A stretch of DNA of 64,000 nucleotides from positions 35,590,595 to 35,654,594 of the forward strand of contig CM066989.1 in assembly GCA_033977485.1 (NCBI GenBank), in the 5' to 3' direction. This document shows positions 23,693 through 36,172 of this stretch, piece by piece (within the stretch, counting starts at the first letter, position 1; each line of letters begins with the position of its first letter). The DNA is from Hydrangea macrophylla (taxonomy: Eukaryota; Streptophyta; Magnoliopsida; Cornales; Hydrangeaceae). The position numbers and the translations under genes were made by a program. A model generated the notes under the pieces. It was not told the origin of the DNA and searched no databases. It was given only the letters and a program-made list of their open reading frames with translations.

Positions 23693-26681
23693 GGTCCCGT
23701 TTGATAACCATTTCATTTTTTTGTTTTCATTTTTTAGTTTTTGTGTTAGAAATTTTTGTGTTCATTTTAAAAAATGAACATAAAAAATGCGTTTGGTAAC
23801 TTTGTTTTGTTTTTTAAAAAGAGAGAACAAAAACAAAAAAATGTGTTTGGTAAACTATATTTTTGTGTTAAAATTTTATAACTACTTAATAAAATGACTA
23901 TTTTATCCTTAAAACTTCAAAATGACATGACTTGGTAAAAAAAAATTAGAATTTAATGTCGTCAAAGTCTATAAGCTCATATTATTATAAAAACTATTTT
24001 AGAATCTAAAAATAAAAATACGTTGTAAAATGACTAAATTGCCCTTGGGGCTTACATATAAGAAGTTAACATTGTTAAAATCTTCAAATAATACAGATTG
24101 ACCTACCCAATGTTTTTGGACGTTCTAGATCCAATGGTAGGGTCCATTTGACCTGAATATATTTGTAAAATGACTATTTTGCCCTTTAAATTTCAAAATG
24201 CCATAACTTGTTAAGAGTAAACTAAAATTGAACGTCGTCAGAGCCTGTGAGCTCATATTTAAGATAAAAACATTTGGGACCTAAAAAGTACATATATGGT
24301 AAAATGACCAAATTGCCCTTGGGGTTTACATATACGAAGTTAACATTATTAAAGTCTTCAAATAATACAGAGTGACCTACCCTGAGGTTTTTTGGCGTTC
24401 TGGATCCAATGGTAGGGTCCACTTGGCCTGAATATATTTGCAAAATGACTATTTTGCCCTTAAAACTTTAAAATGCCATAACTTGTTAAAATAAAATTAG
24501 AATTTAACGTCGTCAAAACCTATGAACTCATATTATTATGAAGAACATTTTGGAACCTAAAAAGTACATATATGGTAAAATGACCAAATTGCCCTTGTGG
24601 CTTACATATAAGAAGTTAACATTGTTAAAGTCGTCAAATAATATGGAGTGACCTAACATTAGGTTTTTTTAGGTTCTGGATCCAATGGTAGGGTCCATTT
24701 GGCCTGAATATATTTGTAAAATTACTATTTTTCCCTTCAAACTTCAAAATACCATAACGTATTAAGACTAAACTAGAATTGAACGTCGCCAGAGCTTGTG
24801 AGCTCATATTAAGATGAACATTTGGGAACGTACAAGCATGTATATATATGGTAAAAATGGCCAAATTACCCTTGGGGTTTACTTGTAATAAGTTAACATT
24901 GTTAAAGTATTAAAATAATGTGGGGTGACTTACACAGTTACACTAAGGTTATTCGACATTCTAAATCCAATGGAGGGGTCTATTTCGCCTGAATACATAA
25001 GGCCAAAATGATTATTTTACTCTTAAAAATTCAAAATGCCATAACTTGTTAAGATTAAATCAAAATGCCTAAAAAGTATATAGATTCAGAATGTAGAAAA
25101 AATCTTAACAAGTTGTGGATTTTTAATTTATAAGGGCAAAATAGTCATTTTACAAATATACCCCGCTAATAGATTCAGAACGTAGAAAAATATCGGGCTA
25201 GGTCACTCTGTATTATTTGAAGACTTTAACAATGTTAACTTCTTAGATTTAAGCCCCAAGGGCAATTTGGTCATTTTACAATCTATATACTTTTTAGGTC
25301 ACAAATGTTCTTCATCTTAAATATGAGCTCACAAGCTCTGACGGTGTTTAATTATAGTTTAGTCTTAACAAGTTATGGCATTTTAAAGTTTGAAGGGCAA
25401 AATAGTCATTTTACAAATATATTCAGACCAAATGGACCTTACCATTGGATCCAGAATGTCGAAAAACCTTGGGGTAGGTCATTCCGTATTATTTGACGAC
25501 TTTAACAATGTTAACTTCTTATATGTAAGCCCCAAGGGTAATTTGGTCATTTTACGATCTATATACTTTTTAGGTTTCAAAATATTCTTCATAATAATAT
25601 GAGTTCACAGGCTTTGACGACGTTAAATTCTGATTTTATTTTATCAAGTTATGGCATTTTAAATTTTAAGGGCAAAATAGTCATTTTACAAATATATTCA
25701 GGCCAAATGGACCATACCATTGGATCCAGAACGTCGAAAAATCTCGGGATAGGCCACTCTGTATTATTTGAAGACTTTAACAATGTTAACTTCGTATATG
25801 TAAATCCCAAGGGCAATTTGGTCATTTTACCATATATGTACTTTTTAGTTCCCAAATATTCTTTATCTTAAATATGAGCTCACAGGCTTTGACGGCGTTC
25901 AATTCTAGCTTTGTCTTAACAAGTTATGGAATTTTGAAATTTGAAGGGCAAAATCGTCATTTTACAAATATATTCAGGTCAAATGGACCTTACCATTGGA
26001 TCCAGAAAGTCGAAAAACTTAGGGATAGGTCATTCCGTATTAATTGAAGATTTTAACAATGTTAACTTCTTATATGTAAGCTCCAAGGGCAATTTGGTCA
26101 TTTTACAATATATGCTTTTTGGCTCTCCAAATGGTCTTAATATTAGAATGAGTTCTGACGATGTTCAATTCTAGTTTAGTCTTAACTAGTTATGGCATTT
26201 TGAAGTATAAAGGGCAAAATAGTCCTTTTACAATTAGATTCAGACCAAATGGATCCAATCATTAAATCCAAAACCTCGAATAACTTTTGAGTATGTCACC
26301 TTGTGTTATTTGAAGACTTGATTTTTTTAATTTATTAAATGTAATATTTAAGAGCAATTTGGTCATTTTGCGATTATGTACTTTTTTGGTCCCAAGAAAA
26401 AAAAAATGTATGAGTCTAACGACGTTTAATTTTGGTTTAATGTTAAATAGTTATGGCTTTTAAAATTGGTAAGGGCAAAATAGTAATCTTGGATTCCAAA
26501 ATCAATTTTGCTTTTTTTGGAAGCTACTAATTTTTGTTTTCATTTTTGGTCCCTTTTTTGAAATTGATTTTGAAAAAAAAAAACAAAATTAAGTTTACCA
26601 AACGCTTTTTTTATTGCCATTTTCAAAAAAATGAAAACAAAAACAAAAAAAAACAAAACGAAATGGTTATCAAACAAACCC
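23693..26681. mobile_element. 3-kb foldback element of PIF/Harbinger type with inverted 276-bp arrays
   Basis: Ends are GGTCCCGTTTGATAACC and, inward from the right, GGGTTTGTTTGATAACC. The trinucleotide TTA lies on each side (23690-23692, 26682-26684), as in PIF/Harbinger and Tourist elements. The left half holds four tandem units of about 276 bp; the phrase GCCCTTGGGG recurs at about 24041, 24315, 24591 and 24868. The right half holds four clear units and one decayed unit in reverse orientation (at about 25260, 25536, 25811, 26087 and 26352). The axis is near 25080. No transposase was found. Short open frames inside it merely repeat with the units. Confidence 0.8.
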
Positions 26682-26684
26682 TTA

Positions 26685-28972
26685 ATAACTGCTTCTAAAA
26701 TGTTATACCATACAGGATTATAGCTCATTCGAAGTTCTAAAAGTTGTAATCTATGAAACTAAAAACTGTAATATGTCTGGTTAAAGTGCACTAAACGGGG
26801 CCGATATATTGATTAACGCCAAGTGAGGTCTTGACAAAATCACAAAACTAATGTGGCAAAAGTGAAATGTACCTAGATTTGTTTTAAAAAAAAAAAACCT
26901 TTCAAATACCCTAGATTTGTTTTTTTTTTTTTTCAACCTTTCCAAATTTGCTTGTTTTATTTTTATTTTTCCCCACAAATTTGCTTCTTTTTTTTTTCTC
27001 CCCTAAATCTTCTTTTTTATTTTATTTTCAGATTTTTTTTTCCTTTCCAAATTTGCTTATTTTATTTTATTTTAATATTTGCTTTTTTTTTAAAAAATAA
27101 ACACCTTCACGTCTCTTTTTTTTTTTTTGGGTGGAGGGGGTTAAAAATTAATAATTTAGTTATTATCCGGAACTTATATTCGGACATGATCAAACACAAG
27201 ATTAAGATATAACAGCTTATTCGACAGTTTTATCAGCACGTTCTAAACACGGGGCAACATAATAGCGTTTCCGACAGAATTACTAATCCAGTCTGATCTT
27301 ACCTTATCTAATAATCCAATTCGACAGTTTTATCTGACCTACCAAACAAGGCCTTAGCTTTACACTGCCATGGGGAGTTCTACTAAACCACTGCACAGAG
27401 AAAGAAGGCCAAACAATTGATGACGAAGACACCCGAGCACAAATTGCTCCCATTGTCAGTGGTACTATTAAACGTACTAAAAAGAAAAACTGAATTTTTT
27501 TTCATTTTCAGCACTTAACAAAATTGTCATACCTACCAATGGAAAAATGAAAGGCAATGAAGTTAATAAAATTCACTGTGAACAAACCTAAAATTCATCA
27601 AAATATTGATGAATTGGAACAAACTTCAGGAACACACATAACCTAAAGAAATCCACCCAAAGACAAGTGCTTGTTGGGATACTAGTTACACCAAATATTA
27701 GTCTCAACAAAATGGAAAAGTTAACTAGTATGAAAAACCTTTGCATTGCATTAAACTGTGGTAGCACATTACAAATTTACAACACTAAATGTAACGCATT
27801 ATTCATGAATGAATGGGCACATTGAAATGAAGACATACACAATTTTCACATAAGAATTCCTCAAGATTTGCTGGAAAAAAAAAAAAAGGAATCGTCCTTA
27901 CAACAAATCACTGCCAATATAAGGTGCTGGACGGGTAAATAAGATCCCCACGAATCACCCAAATTGTCTCTGGGGAACTTCTCGTATGTGTGCATGGTGG
28001 CTTGCGCATAGGAGAGAGAGTGACAGATTGTTTTGGGGAAAAATCATGGCAGTTTTGTTAATAGTGGTTACAATCCTTTCTCATCGAGTTATATTTTTTT
28101 TGTCATGGTGATTACACTTTTTTTCTCGTGGTGGTTACAAAACTACCTTTGATACAATTTTTTCTCATGATGGTTACAATCTTGACTTACAATTTTCCTC
28201 ATCAAAGTGACACGTGGCATCACCACAACCTCACATTTCACTCTCTCTTATTGGCACAAACCACTAGCGCGCACCACAACATTTTCCTTGTCTCGGTATC
28301 CGATCATCTTGGTTTTCTGATGATCTCCAACTGGGGGCAGTCATCTTCTCTCTACCAAAGTTTGAAAAGGTGTGTTGTTAGGAAACTCATACCCAGAGGG
28401 GGATAAATAAGTCTAAGCATCAATTATATTTATCTATTTTCAAAAATAGATTAACTTCTTCCCAAAAGCCATAAAACTTATTCAGCTAATAAAATCAATA
28501 TGTTTGTCAACTAACAAAGCAATAATAAACCGATGGCAGCAGAACAAATATATCAGACATAATATATATACGTGAAAAACCCAACGCAGTTAGAGACTCT
28601 AAAGTAAGTTATCAATGGCAACTCCAAACTATATAGACTCATGAGTCCTGATAGCAGTCCTGCAGTCTGGCATCACCCACGAGTCTCCTGTCTCACTGGA
28701 GTGAACTCCAAGTTTGTGCCCAATCCAATCTCCTACACTTCGTGGCCCCTCCTCAGCGCACGAACACCTCTTCTGCGGAAGATCACGCACAAGAGTTATG
28801 GGAATTAGGATGTGCGGAAAATATCAATATGCCCTCTCTGGCAAAAGCATGGGCGTCTCGCGAAATAGGTCAACCAAATGCCCAATTTATATTATGAGAT
28901 CAATATAGGATATTAATGAAATTAAAACGACTTCGTACAAGCAAACTAGCATAAAACGTCAATCGGTCAGTG
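26685..28972. other. Intergenic, T-rich and repeat debris, no gene seen
   Basis: Long T runs span 26920-27130. A loosely repeated phrase like TTTCTCATGGTGGTTACAAT occurs several times at about 28040-28190. A TCCGGAA...GACAGTTTTATC segment near 27165-27350 looks like a decayed MITE end. Nothing coding was recognised. Confidence 0.45.
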
Positions 28973-28988
28973 GAAGATGCGTAAAACA

Positions 28989-29282
28989 CTACCGAGGTGG
29001 TAACCCAGTTCGCCGGGGCTTATATTCCTTATCCCAAGGTCAGGACGTAAGTTGAAAGCGCTTGCGTGAGTAAAGCCTGATTTCTGTGATCTGTGGATAG
29101 GCTTCTGGCTCACTGGTCACTTCGGTGGGGGTGTGGTGACGGGTTCACCAATACAGGCAGTAGCTTTGGCTCAAATCGGACATTCCACATCGGGGAGGGG
29201 GTCCTATGGTCATGCCCTGGGAGGATTGCTACGCTGGTTGCCCCCTTCTCCCCTTTTCCTCTTAGCAAAAAAAAAAAAAAAA
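28989..29282 (+). mobile_element. SINE-like retroposon with poly(A) tail
   Basis: The 294-bp body ends in an A run at about 29267-29282. Direct copies of GAAGATGYGTAAAACA flank it (28973-28988 and 29283-29298; one mismatch), the hallmark of target-primed retroposition. A possible RNA polymerase III A box (TGGCTCACTGG, about 29107) and B box (GGTTCACCA, about 29144) lie internally. Whether the head is tRNA-derived is uncertain. A truncated LINE tail is the alternative. Confidence 0.65.
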
Positions 29283-29298
29283 GAAGATGTGTAAAACA

Positions 29299-29593
29299 TA
29301 AGCCCGGTTTCCAAAGCAGAAAAGAATTCGAGTCCCAATATCCACGTTCGAATGAGGATTAAACCTGTTTTGAAGGTGTTTGCTATGTTTTTAAAATTTG
29401 GGTGCCAGAGCCTTGTAAGGTATACCCAAACTTGCAAACAAAATTTCTTAAAATTACTTGTGTGTGTGATGCATGAAAACAGTATTCTAACTTCTAATTA
29501 GAGATTGTGCAAACGAGTAGGAAAGTACCAACGTTTTAGGTTCCTAGACAGTATTGAAGCACACAAGTCTAGAAGTGATGAAAAGCAATAAGA
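29299..29593. other. Short intergenic segment, nothing recognised
   Basis: No coding or repeat structure is evident between the SINE-like element and the solo LTR. Confidence 0.4.
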
Positions 29594-29598
29594 GAAAT

Positions 29599-32248
29599 TG
29601 TAACACCCGTACCCGGAAAACGGGTTAATTATCATGTTATATGCATTAATTAATATAATTAGTATATAAAATGGATTAAGGGGAGGCTTGGACTCGCCCG
29701 TGGAAAAGGTGTTCAGAAAAGGACACCAATTGGAAAAGTCCCCAGTGAGGAGGGACATGTTTGGAAGTGGGACCCAGTGAAGGGCCTAAATAAAATTTGT
29801 ATTTTATGTGATTAAATGCATTTATATGATTACATGATTATTTGTTTAAATGCTTTCATATTATATGATGATATATGTTTAGCATTTGGTATTAATTTGG
29901 ACACCCAAATAAGGGTATAATTGAAAAAGATTGATAATTAGTAGGTGCAATAGCAACTTCATAAAATATATGGGACCCACGTTGGAACCCATGCGAAACT
30001 TAGACAAACACTCAATGGATAATTGGGTAGTTAATGAAATGTTTGGGGGATTTCATAATAAGAACTTAATAAGTTCCGGGAGTGTAACCGAAAAATGGCT
30101 AAATTTAGGCTTTGACACATCAACACATCTTGCATGTGTGTGTCATGACATAGGAAGAGTCTCATATTTGCTGAATTAAAAGAAGAAAAGAAGAAGAGAG
30201 CTTCGAGAGAGAAGACGGACCGTCACCGACGACGTCTTTCGCCTTATCGTCGCCGGCGTTCGCCAGATTCACGATCCGAGACCACTTTTGGACTCGTGGA
30301 GGTAAGAGGATCACATGCACGTAATTTGTTTTCATTTTCGGCAACGTTTTTCCGGTAACCGTTCTTGATAAATGATATTTGTTGAACAAAAACCATGTAG
30401 GATTTACTTTAGGTAAGAATTGAGCAAGATTTGTGAAGGAATTCTTCATTTCTAGCTTGAATTTGGGTAGATTTTGCTAAGGTGAGTTTTCTAGCCTAAA
30501 GAATGGTTGTGTTAAACTATGTTCAAGGCATCAATGATGTAGAGATGTAGAGAATGATCTCATTGTGTTGATTATTCATGTTTAGAAAGCATGTAGTTAC
30601 TAAATTGTGAATTGCATGTTAGCTTTATGAAGAATTTGTGTGCCTACATGTTTATGTGCTTATATGTTTATGTGGTATTCAATGAGCACCGGGAAAATGA
30701 TTCATTAGTTGGGAGTAATAAGGGTGGTGAAGAGGAAGAATCCGAGAAATACGGAAGTCCAAGGAATAGAAGTGGCCACGGGACCAAGGGAGGTCCCGGG
30801 TCTGAATGAATCATTGAACCGGTGACTCGGCGATTACAAAGATATGATTTATGTGTTTATTGTTGCATTGCACATGTTTAAATATTCAGCCATGTTTAGA
30901 ATTCTCACTAAGCGTAATGCTTAAGAAAACCGTTTTCTGTTTCTGTTGTGGTAAATAACAACCACCGCAGGTACGGAGCCATACCCGGAGAGGAAGTGAC
31001 GTGCTCGGGATTGGGGAAAAGATTTGGGTCTTGTAATTATGTTTATAACTTGTAATATAATGTAACTTGTGGGTTAGTATCCTGGACTTGTGAATTTAAG
31101 ACTTGACTCGTGGTTGTATCCATGGAGTTAGTTTCAGAGTCCCATGACTCATGTGGATAATGTAAATTTGTAGAAACTTGTATAATTCTCTATGTTAATA
31201 GTTAGCTTTGGGTAAGAAGTTAGAGGAATCAAAGTTTGTTTGTAAATTCTATATAAATCCTTAAAGTCTTAACTACAGATATGTGTGAGATGGTTAAGAT
31301 TGGACCTTTCCGGCAAGTTCGGTTAGTGTCACAATCATTTTGGATAACGGTTGTTTGCAAGCAAGAGGGTTGTAAAGTTCTTGACTCTTTGGTTCTAGTG
31401 ATTTTCATTACTTATGTTAGTTTTACCAAGTATGGGGTTTCCATGACTCAATTTGTTCAGATGAAGTCTGAGTCATATCTTGATTATGTGAAGGGATTTA
31501 AATATGTTTATGGTCATGGTTATGAAGTTTTTCAAGATTTTGGAATGCTTAGAAAATGATTTTAGAAGTGTCCTTGGGGATTGGTTTACTTGAGTTCATT
31601 CCTAACAAGTTCATGTTTAAGAGTTTGATTTTAAGGAAACTTGTTGGATTTAATTGAGGTTATATTCATGAATCTATGTTTGAAGAGTTTGAATTTGTGT
31701 TTGGGAATGTTTGAGTATGTTTAAAATGGATTGGAGTGGGTTCTTAAAGTTTCATGTGGGTTGGTTTGAATTTGGTGAAGTTTGGGACTTTTAAAATAGG
31801 GGAAATCTGCTAAAAATGGGGTTCTGCAGGAACCGGATCGATCCGGGCCTTGAGCGGATCGATCCGGAGTAGTTGGATAGTGCAGGAATGGCATTCTGCC
31901 AAATCCGGATCGATCCGGTTTTGGGGCGGATCGATCCGCAGGCCATTTTGCTGCACTGTCGACTTTTACGGAAACGGGCATAACTCACTCTAGAAAACTC
32001 GGATTCGCGCGCCGTTTTTTGCGTTGGAACCGGGACTCAAAGACCTATATTTTGGTATAAAATTTGCTATACCTTATTAATTACCATTTTACCCTTGGGG
32101 GATATTTTCTAACAATAGAGTTGTTTAATGTTGCTAAACGCATGCGATTCTTAGTAATTCGAATGTTTCTTTGCTTATTAATGTACGTGGACTCTTGTAG
32201 TATTGTTACACGTGTCCTAATCCGCACGAGACAGGTTAGGGAGTGACA
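29599..32248 (+). mobile_element. Solo LTR, 2650 bp, Gypsy (Tekay/Del-like)
   Basis: It begins TGTAACACCCGTACCCGG and ends TTAGGGAGTGACA, the TGTAACACCC...GTGACA termini common in plant Tekay/Del chromoviruses. An exact 5-bp duplication GAAAT lies on both sides (29594-29598 and 32249-32253). There is no internal domain or second LTR, so it is a solo LTR left by recombination. Four copies of the palindrome CGGATCGATCCG lie at 31834, 31855, 31906 and 31927. ORFs within are not genes. Confidence 0.88.
31834..31938. promoter_or_regulatory. Palindrome cluster in the Gypsy solo LTR
   Basis: Four exact 12-bp palindromes CGGATCGATCCG form two pairs. Starts within a pair are 21 bp apart, and the pairs are 72 bp apart. 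A block containing CATAACTCACTCTAGAAAAC follows about 40 bp later. A role in LTR transcription or protein binding is inference. Confidence 0.7.
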
Positions 32249-32253
32249 GAAAT

Positions 32254-33043
32254 TAAAAAAAATAGACATTTATTTAATTGTAGAAACTGGAATTACAAGA
32301 GAATGCTAAGAAGCCTAAAAAAAAAAAGAAAATAAAAAGTGATACTTTTTATTGGCCTAGAAACTAAGAATGTTGTGTAGAATGCATTTTGAATGCGGAG
32401 TTCGAGAGAGATACTGAGTGCTTTGAATTTTGGTCGGCCTGCGCATTTATAGCGGCTTGGACTGATAATGATAAGGAAAGAAAAAACCTTCAATAATTAG
32501 CGGGTAAAAAATACCAGATTTTATCTCCATATCAATCGTCTTGAATCTGGTCCATATTTGGTCTTGATACGACTTTTCTTCCCTTGCAAGCAAAAGATAG
32601 CTTCCGTAATGTGATAATATTATCTTCCCATACCCTGAAATACTATTTTGATAATCTTTCCAAAATATGATAATATGAATATTCTCCCTTATCACAATAT
32701 AGCAATATTTCCATTATCTGATATGATAGTATTCATCACCATATATTTAAGGAGATTATAAAGTTATAAACTTTTCAAAAATGGACCACATCATATCACT
32801 TCCAAAAAGTGACACAAAATAAAATATTAACATAGACCGATGAGGTAAAAGGCCAAACAATGACTCTGGCCGATAATAGATTGCCATGCAAGCTTGACAT
32901 GGCCCACCGCAATTTGAAAAAACCAACCGGGAGGTGGCCTACCATTCACTTTCCCATTGACCAAAATAATGTGTTAATGGTCCGAATTGTTGGCAAGGTA
33001 GCCCGATATGAGTCACCAACCAAAAAAGACTCAACCTGAATTA
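32254..33043 (-). other. Possible LTR-like or promoter-bearing fragment
   Basis: On the minus strand, CTATAAATGCG occurs near 32447-32437. It is followed by a pyrimidine-rich leader, then AATAAA-like and TTCTTGTAATTCC sequence towards 32280. This resembles a U3-R-U5 order, but no matching second copy or boundary was found. No coding sequence was recognised. Confidence 0.3.
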
Positions 33044-33380
33044 TCCTATATAATATTCTAGATCAGTTTGTCACTAAAGGTTTATGATTAGGATAAAGAG
33101 TTTTATGACTAGATGATTAACTTGCTGTGATTGGTTGACTTTTGCTGACTCAGCCCCTCTTTGCTGACTCACCCCTCTCCAAACAAAGAGCCTCTTTAAT
33201 TTTTTTTTCCCTTCCCTCTTCTGATTCTCTCTCTAATCTCCAGGACACCCCACTCCCTCTCTCTTTTGCAGCCCCCGCAACCACCGCCCTCGCCCCATAC
33301 CACACCACCAGTCTCTTCTACTCTCTTTCTCTCTCAGTCTCTTCCATGCCTCCCCCCACCACCACCCCACCACCCTCCTC

Positions 33381-33416
<36 letters not shown>

Positions 33417-33434
33417 CTTCTCCATGGCTCCCCA

Positions 33435-33640
33435 CCAACCGAACCCACCAGATCTACCACCGCCCCCACCGGATCTGACCGATCTCTTCTCAATCCTTCT
33501 ACTTCTACCTTTTCAATGACTTGCAGAAGAGAGATCCCCATCAACCGAACCCACCAGATCTACCACCGCCCCCACCGGATCTGACCGATCTCTTCTCAAT
33601 CCTTCTACTTCTACCTTTTCAATGACTTGCAGAAGAGAGA
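33435..33640. repeat. Tandem duplication, 107-bp period
   Basis: Bases 33435-33533 and 33542-33640 are identical by eye (CAACCGAACCCACCAGATCT through GCAGAAGAGAGA). The identity implies a recent duplication. A proline/serine-rich ORF spans the region but reflects CT-rich simple sequence. Confidence 0.85.
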
Positions 33641-33822
33641 ACTTATTTAAGTGTTTTTTTATGTTTTGATTGATTTACTTTGTGGGTTTGTAGATTTATT
33701 GCATAGTTGTGTTCATTTCACCATCAATAGCAATTTTTTTTTTAAAGGTTCATGACCATTTTGGGGACATTTCAAGTTGTGTAACAATGAGATTTGATGA
33801 AAATAAAGCAGAAGGGTTAGAA

Positions 33823-33915
33823 AACATCTACAGGACAAGAGGATGTGGTTGATTCAGTGATTAGGCTAAGCAGACAGCCAAGTGCAGTATCAAAGAACAT
33901 CTTGAAAAGGGCAAG
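33823..33915 (+). other. Exon-like segment, possibly captured gene fragment
   Basis: After an acceptor-like GGGTTAG, an open frame runs to a donor-like AGG|GTTTGT and includes the peptide EDVVDSVIRLSRQPSAVSKN. Its composition looks protein-coding rather than random. I do not recognise the source gene. Helitrons often carry such exon fragments, so capture is an inference. Confidence 0.35.
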
Positions 33916-34834
33916 GTTTGTTTCTTTTTCTCTCTTTGAAATCAATTTTAGGGGCTATTTGGTTTTGACGTCTTTTTGTGTCACTTTTTTAAATGTTCGT
34001 ATAATGTTATAAATAGGCTTCAATTGTAAAAAATATTCAATGGTGATACTATGTCCGTACTAATACATGTAGATATGATGCTCATATGTGTAGAAAAATA
34101 AAATATTTTCCATGAATTCAAGGTAGAGAGGTTTTGGCTATCAAAAAAAAAAAAAAAAAGGAAAGAAGGTAGAGGTTTTGGATAACGAATTAATAGATCT
34201 TCAATATTGATGATCATTGCTTTTTGTTTGCTTTTCTTTAATGGGTTTTTCTCATTTCTAGTGTGTAACAAATGTTTCATTTTCTTGGAGGTATATGAAC
34301 TTTTATACAAACATATATGAACCTGATGAAGTATTGGAGCTCTGTTACTATTAAATCTGGATCCACTATTTACTGTGGGAATTTTTTTTTTTTGTTTACA
34401 AAATTCATTTGATTATCTGATTTAAGTGTAGTGATTTTTCAAGTTGTAGTGGTTTGGAATATGATTTTTCATTGGAATGGTTTATGTCCGGAAGTTCAAA
34501 TGTTCTTTATTCGTTTTCTTTTTGCAGGAATTCATTGTGAACGTAATTTTTTTTTCAATTTCTGTTTACTTTTTGGGTTGATTTGCAGGCTGCCACAGCT
34601 CTGTTGGGTGTGAAAATGGAAAGTTAGAGAATTAGGAGAAGTCAATCTGCATATTTTATTTATTTGGAAGAAATATGTTTATTTAAACATTATGTCATAA
34701 ATTAGTTGTATGTTTAGGATTTCCAAAACTTTAGTGTTTCCCCAATTCCCTTTGAACACTAATTTAGAAAATTTCAGAAATTTTAATGTTTCATGATGTG
34801 TTTAATTGCTTCCATTGTTTGTGGTGAATCTTTC

Positions 34835-34856
34835 TGTTGTCCCAAGTGTGGAAACC

Positions 34857-34890
<34 letters not shown>

Positions 34891-36172
34891 GAATAAGGTT
34901 TTAGCGGAAATTAACCTTTTGAAAACAAATTGCAAGCAATTATGTAAATAGAGAAGGGAAGAGAAACTTGCAAACCGATTTTTCAAGTGGTTCGGCAATC
35001 GCACCCCGCGGCCTACGTCCACCCCTCAAGAACACCTCTTGAGGATTCCTTTAATCCGATCTACTTACGGGTGTAGACCAAACCGTTCCCAGAGCACTTA
35101 CGGGTGTGCACCAAACCGTTACAAGAGCCTATGATCTCTCCCAAAGAAGAACGCCTCTTCTTTGCACACAAGGGTTACTAACCCTCAACCTTTACAAATT
35201 GATTGAATACAAATTGATAACTCTCTCTCTAGAGTGGATAATACAATTAAAAGCTCACTACAATTCACTCTCTCAAAGATTACAATTGAAAGCTAGAGCA
35301 AATTGATAAACTCACACAACTAGGGCTCAATTGTGAATAATTTAGAATCAACAAGTTGTGTGATTGAAATAGATGTTTTCCAATTGATTGATCAACATAA
35401 AATGGTGTGGGAAAACATGTATTTATAGGCCAAGAAAGATTATAGCCGTTGGTGGCAAGTTTGGTAATTAAAAGCCCCTTTAAAAACTAGCCGTTATGCC
35501 TTTTCAGGTCGCTTCAGTCGACTGGAACATGAAGCAGTCGACTGGTCCTTGAAGTAGTCGACTGAGATGTGTTTATAGAGGATTCTGTTTGCATTCTGCT
35601 CACTTCAGTCGACTGAATCGGGCCTTCAGTCGACTGCCCCTCCCTGTTTGGCAGACTGACACATCTCCACTAAAATGGCCATAACTTCCTCTACAAAACT
35701 CGGATTTGCGATTCGTTTGATGTTTTGGAAACTAGATTCAAATACCTTTCCAACCATATAAGATTCAATAATTAATTATTTTCCAATTGGTTGGGGAATT
35801 GCTTTAAAGATGATCCATTTAAAATTTGTTTCCAAAACTTTAACTTTTAGCATTTGTTTGAGCCCCTAAGAGTGTGAGATCAAGATGCCTTACAATGATG
35901 GTCCTAGACTTCAACCAAGGATGAAATATCTTCAAGTCTTCAAGTTTGATCCTTGTTGAGCTCCTTGTAATCTTGATCTACATCAATTAAATCTCATGCA
36001 CACAAAGATGTTAAAACATTGATACAATATTAATACATGAGATTATATATGAGCATAAAAATGACTATGATAATAACAAAGAATGAATCAATATGAATCA
36101 TGTAATTATCATAGCATATTTGACATCATCAAAACATAATTAAATATGCCTTAATATACCTTAAAGCTAACA
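34835..36172 (-). mobile_element. Solo LTR, 1338 bp, probably Copia (Sirevirus-like)
   Basis: Ends are TGTTGTCCCAAG and AAAGCTAACA, flanked by exact 5-bp duplications CTTTC (34830-34834 and 36173-36177). On the minus strand it would start TGTTAGCTTTAAGG and contain TTTTGATGATGTCAAA, a start seen in many plant Copia LTRs; the strand is therefore inferred. Near one end is a run of 30 G (34860-34889). Five CAGTCGACTG-type palindromes lie at 35515-35636. It is inserted inside the Helitron. Confidence 0.8.
35515..35636. promoter_or_regulatory. CAGTCGACTG palindrome cluster
   Basis: Palindromes start at 35515, 35535, 35555 (first base T instead of C), 35606 and 35627, so neighbours are 20-21 bp apart within groups. 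About 45 bp later comes ATAACTTCCTCTACAAAACT, closely related to the block after the palindromes in the Gypsy solo LTR. Conserved LTR palindromes are known in maize Sireviruses; function here is inference. Confidence 0.7.

Noticed and set aside
23403..26174. Several ORFs of 60-90 codons with a shared IYSGQMD..IGSR peptide
   Set aside because: They repeat with the 276-bp units of the foldback element and appear in both orientations; not genes.
31721..31988. ORFs with repeated DRSG / GSIR peptides
   Set aside because: The peptide repeats are translations of the CGGATCGATCCG palindromes in a solo LTR, in two frames; not a protein-coding signal.
33142..33544. Pro/Ser-rich ORF and its antisense Arg/Glu-rich partner
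   Set aside because: CT-rich simple sequence opens frames on both strands; no conserved domain.
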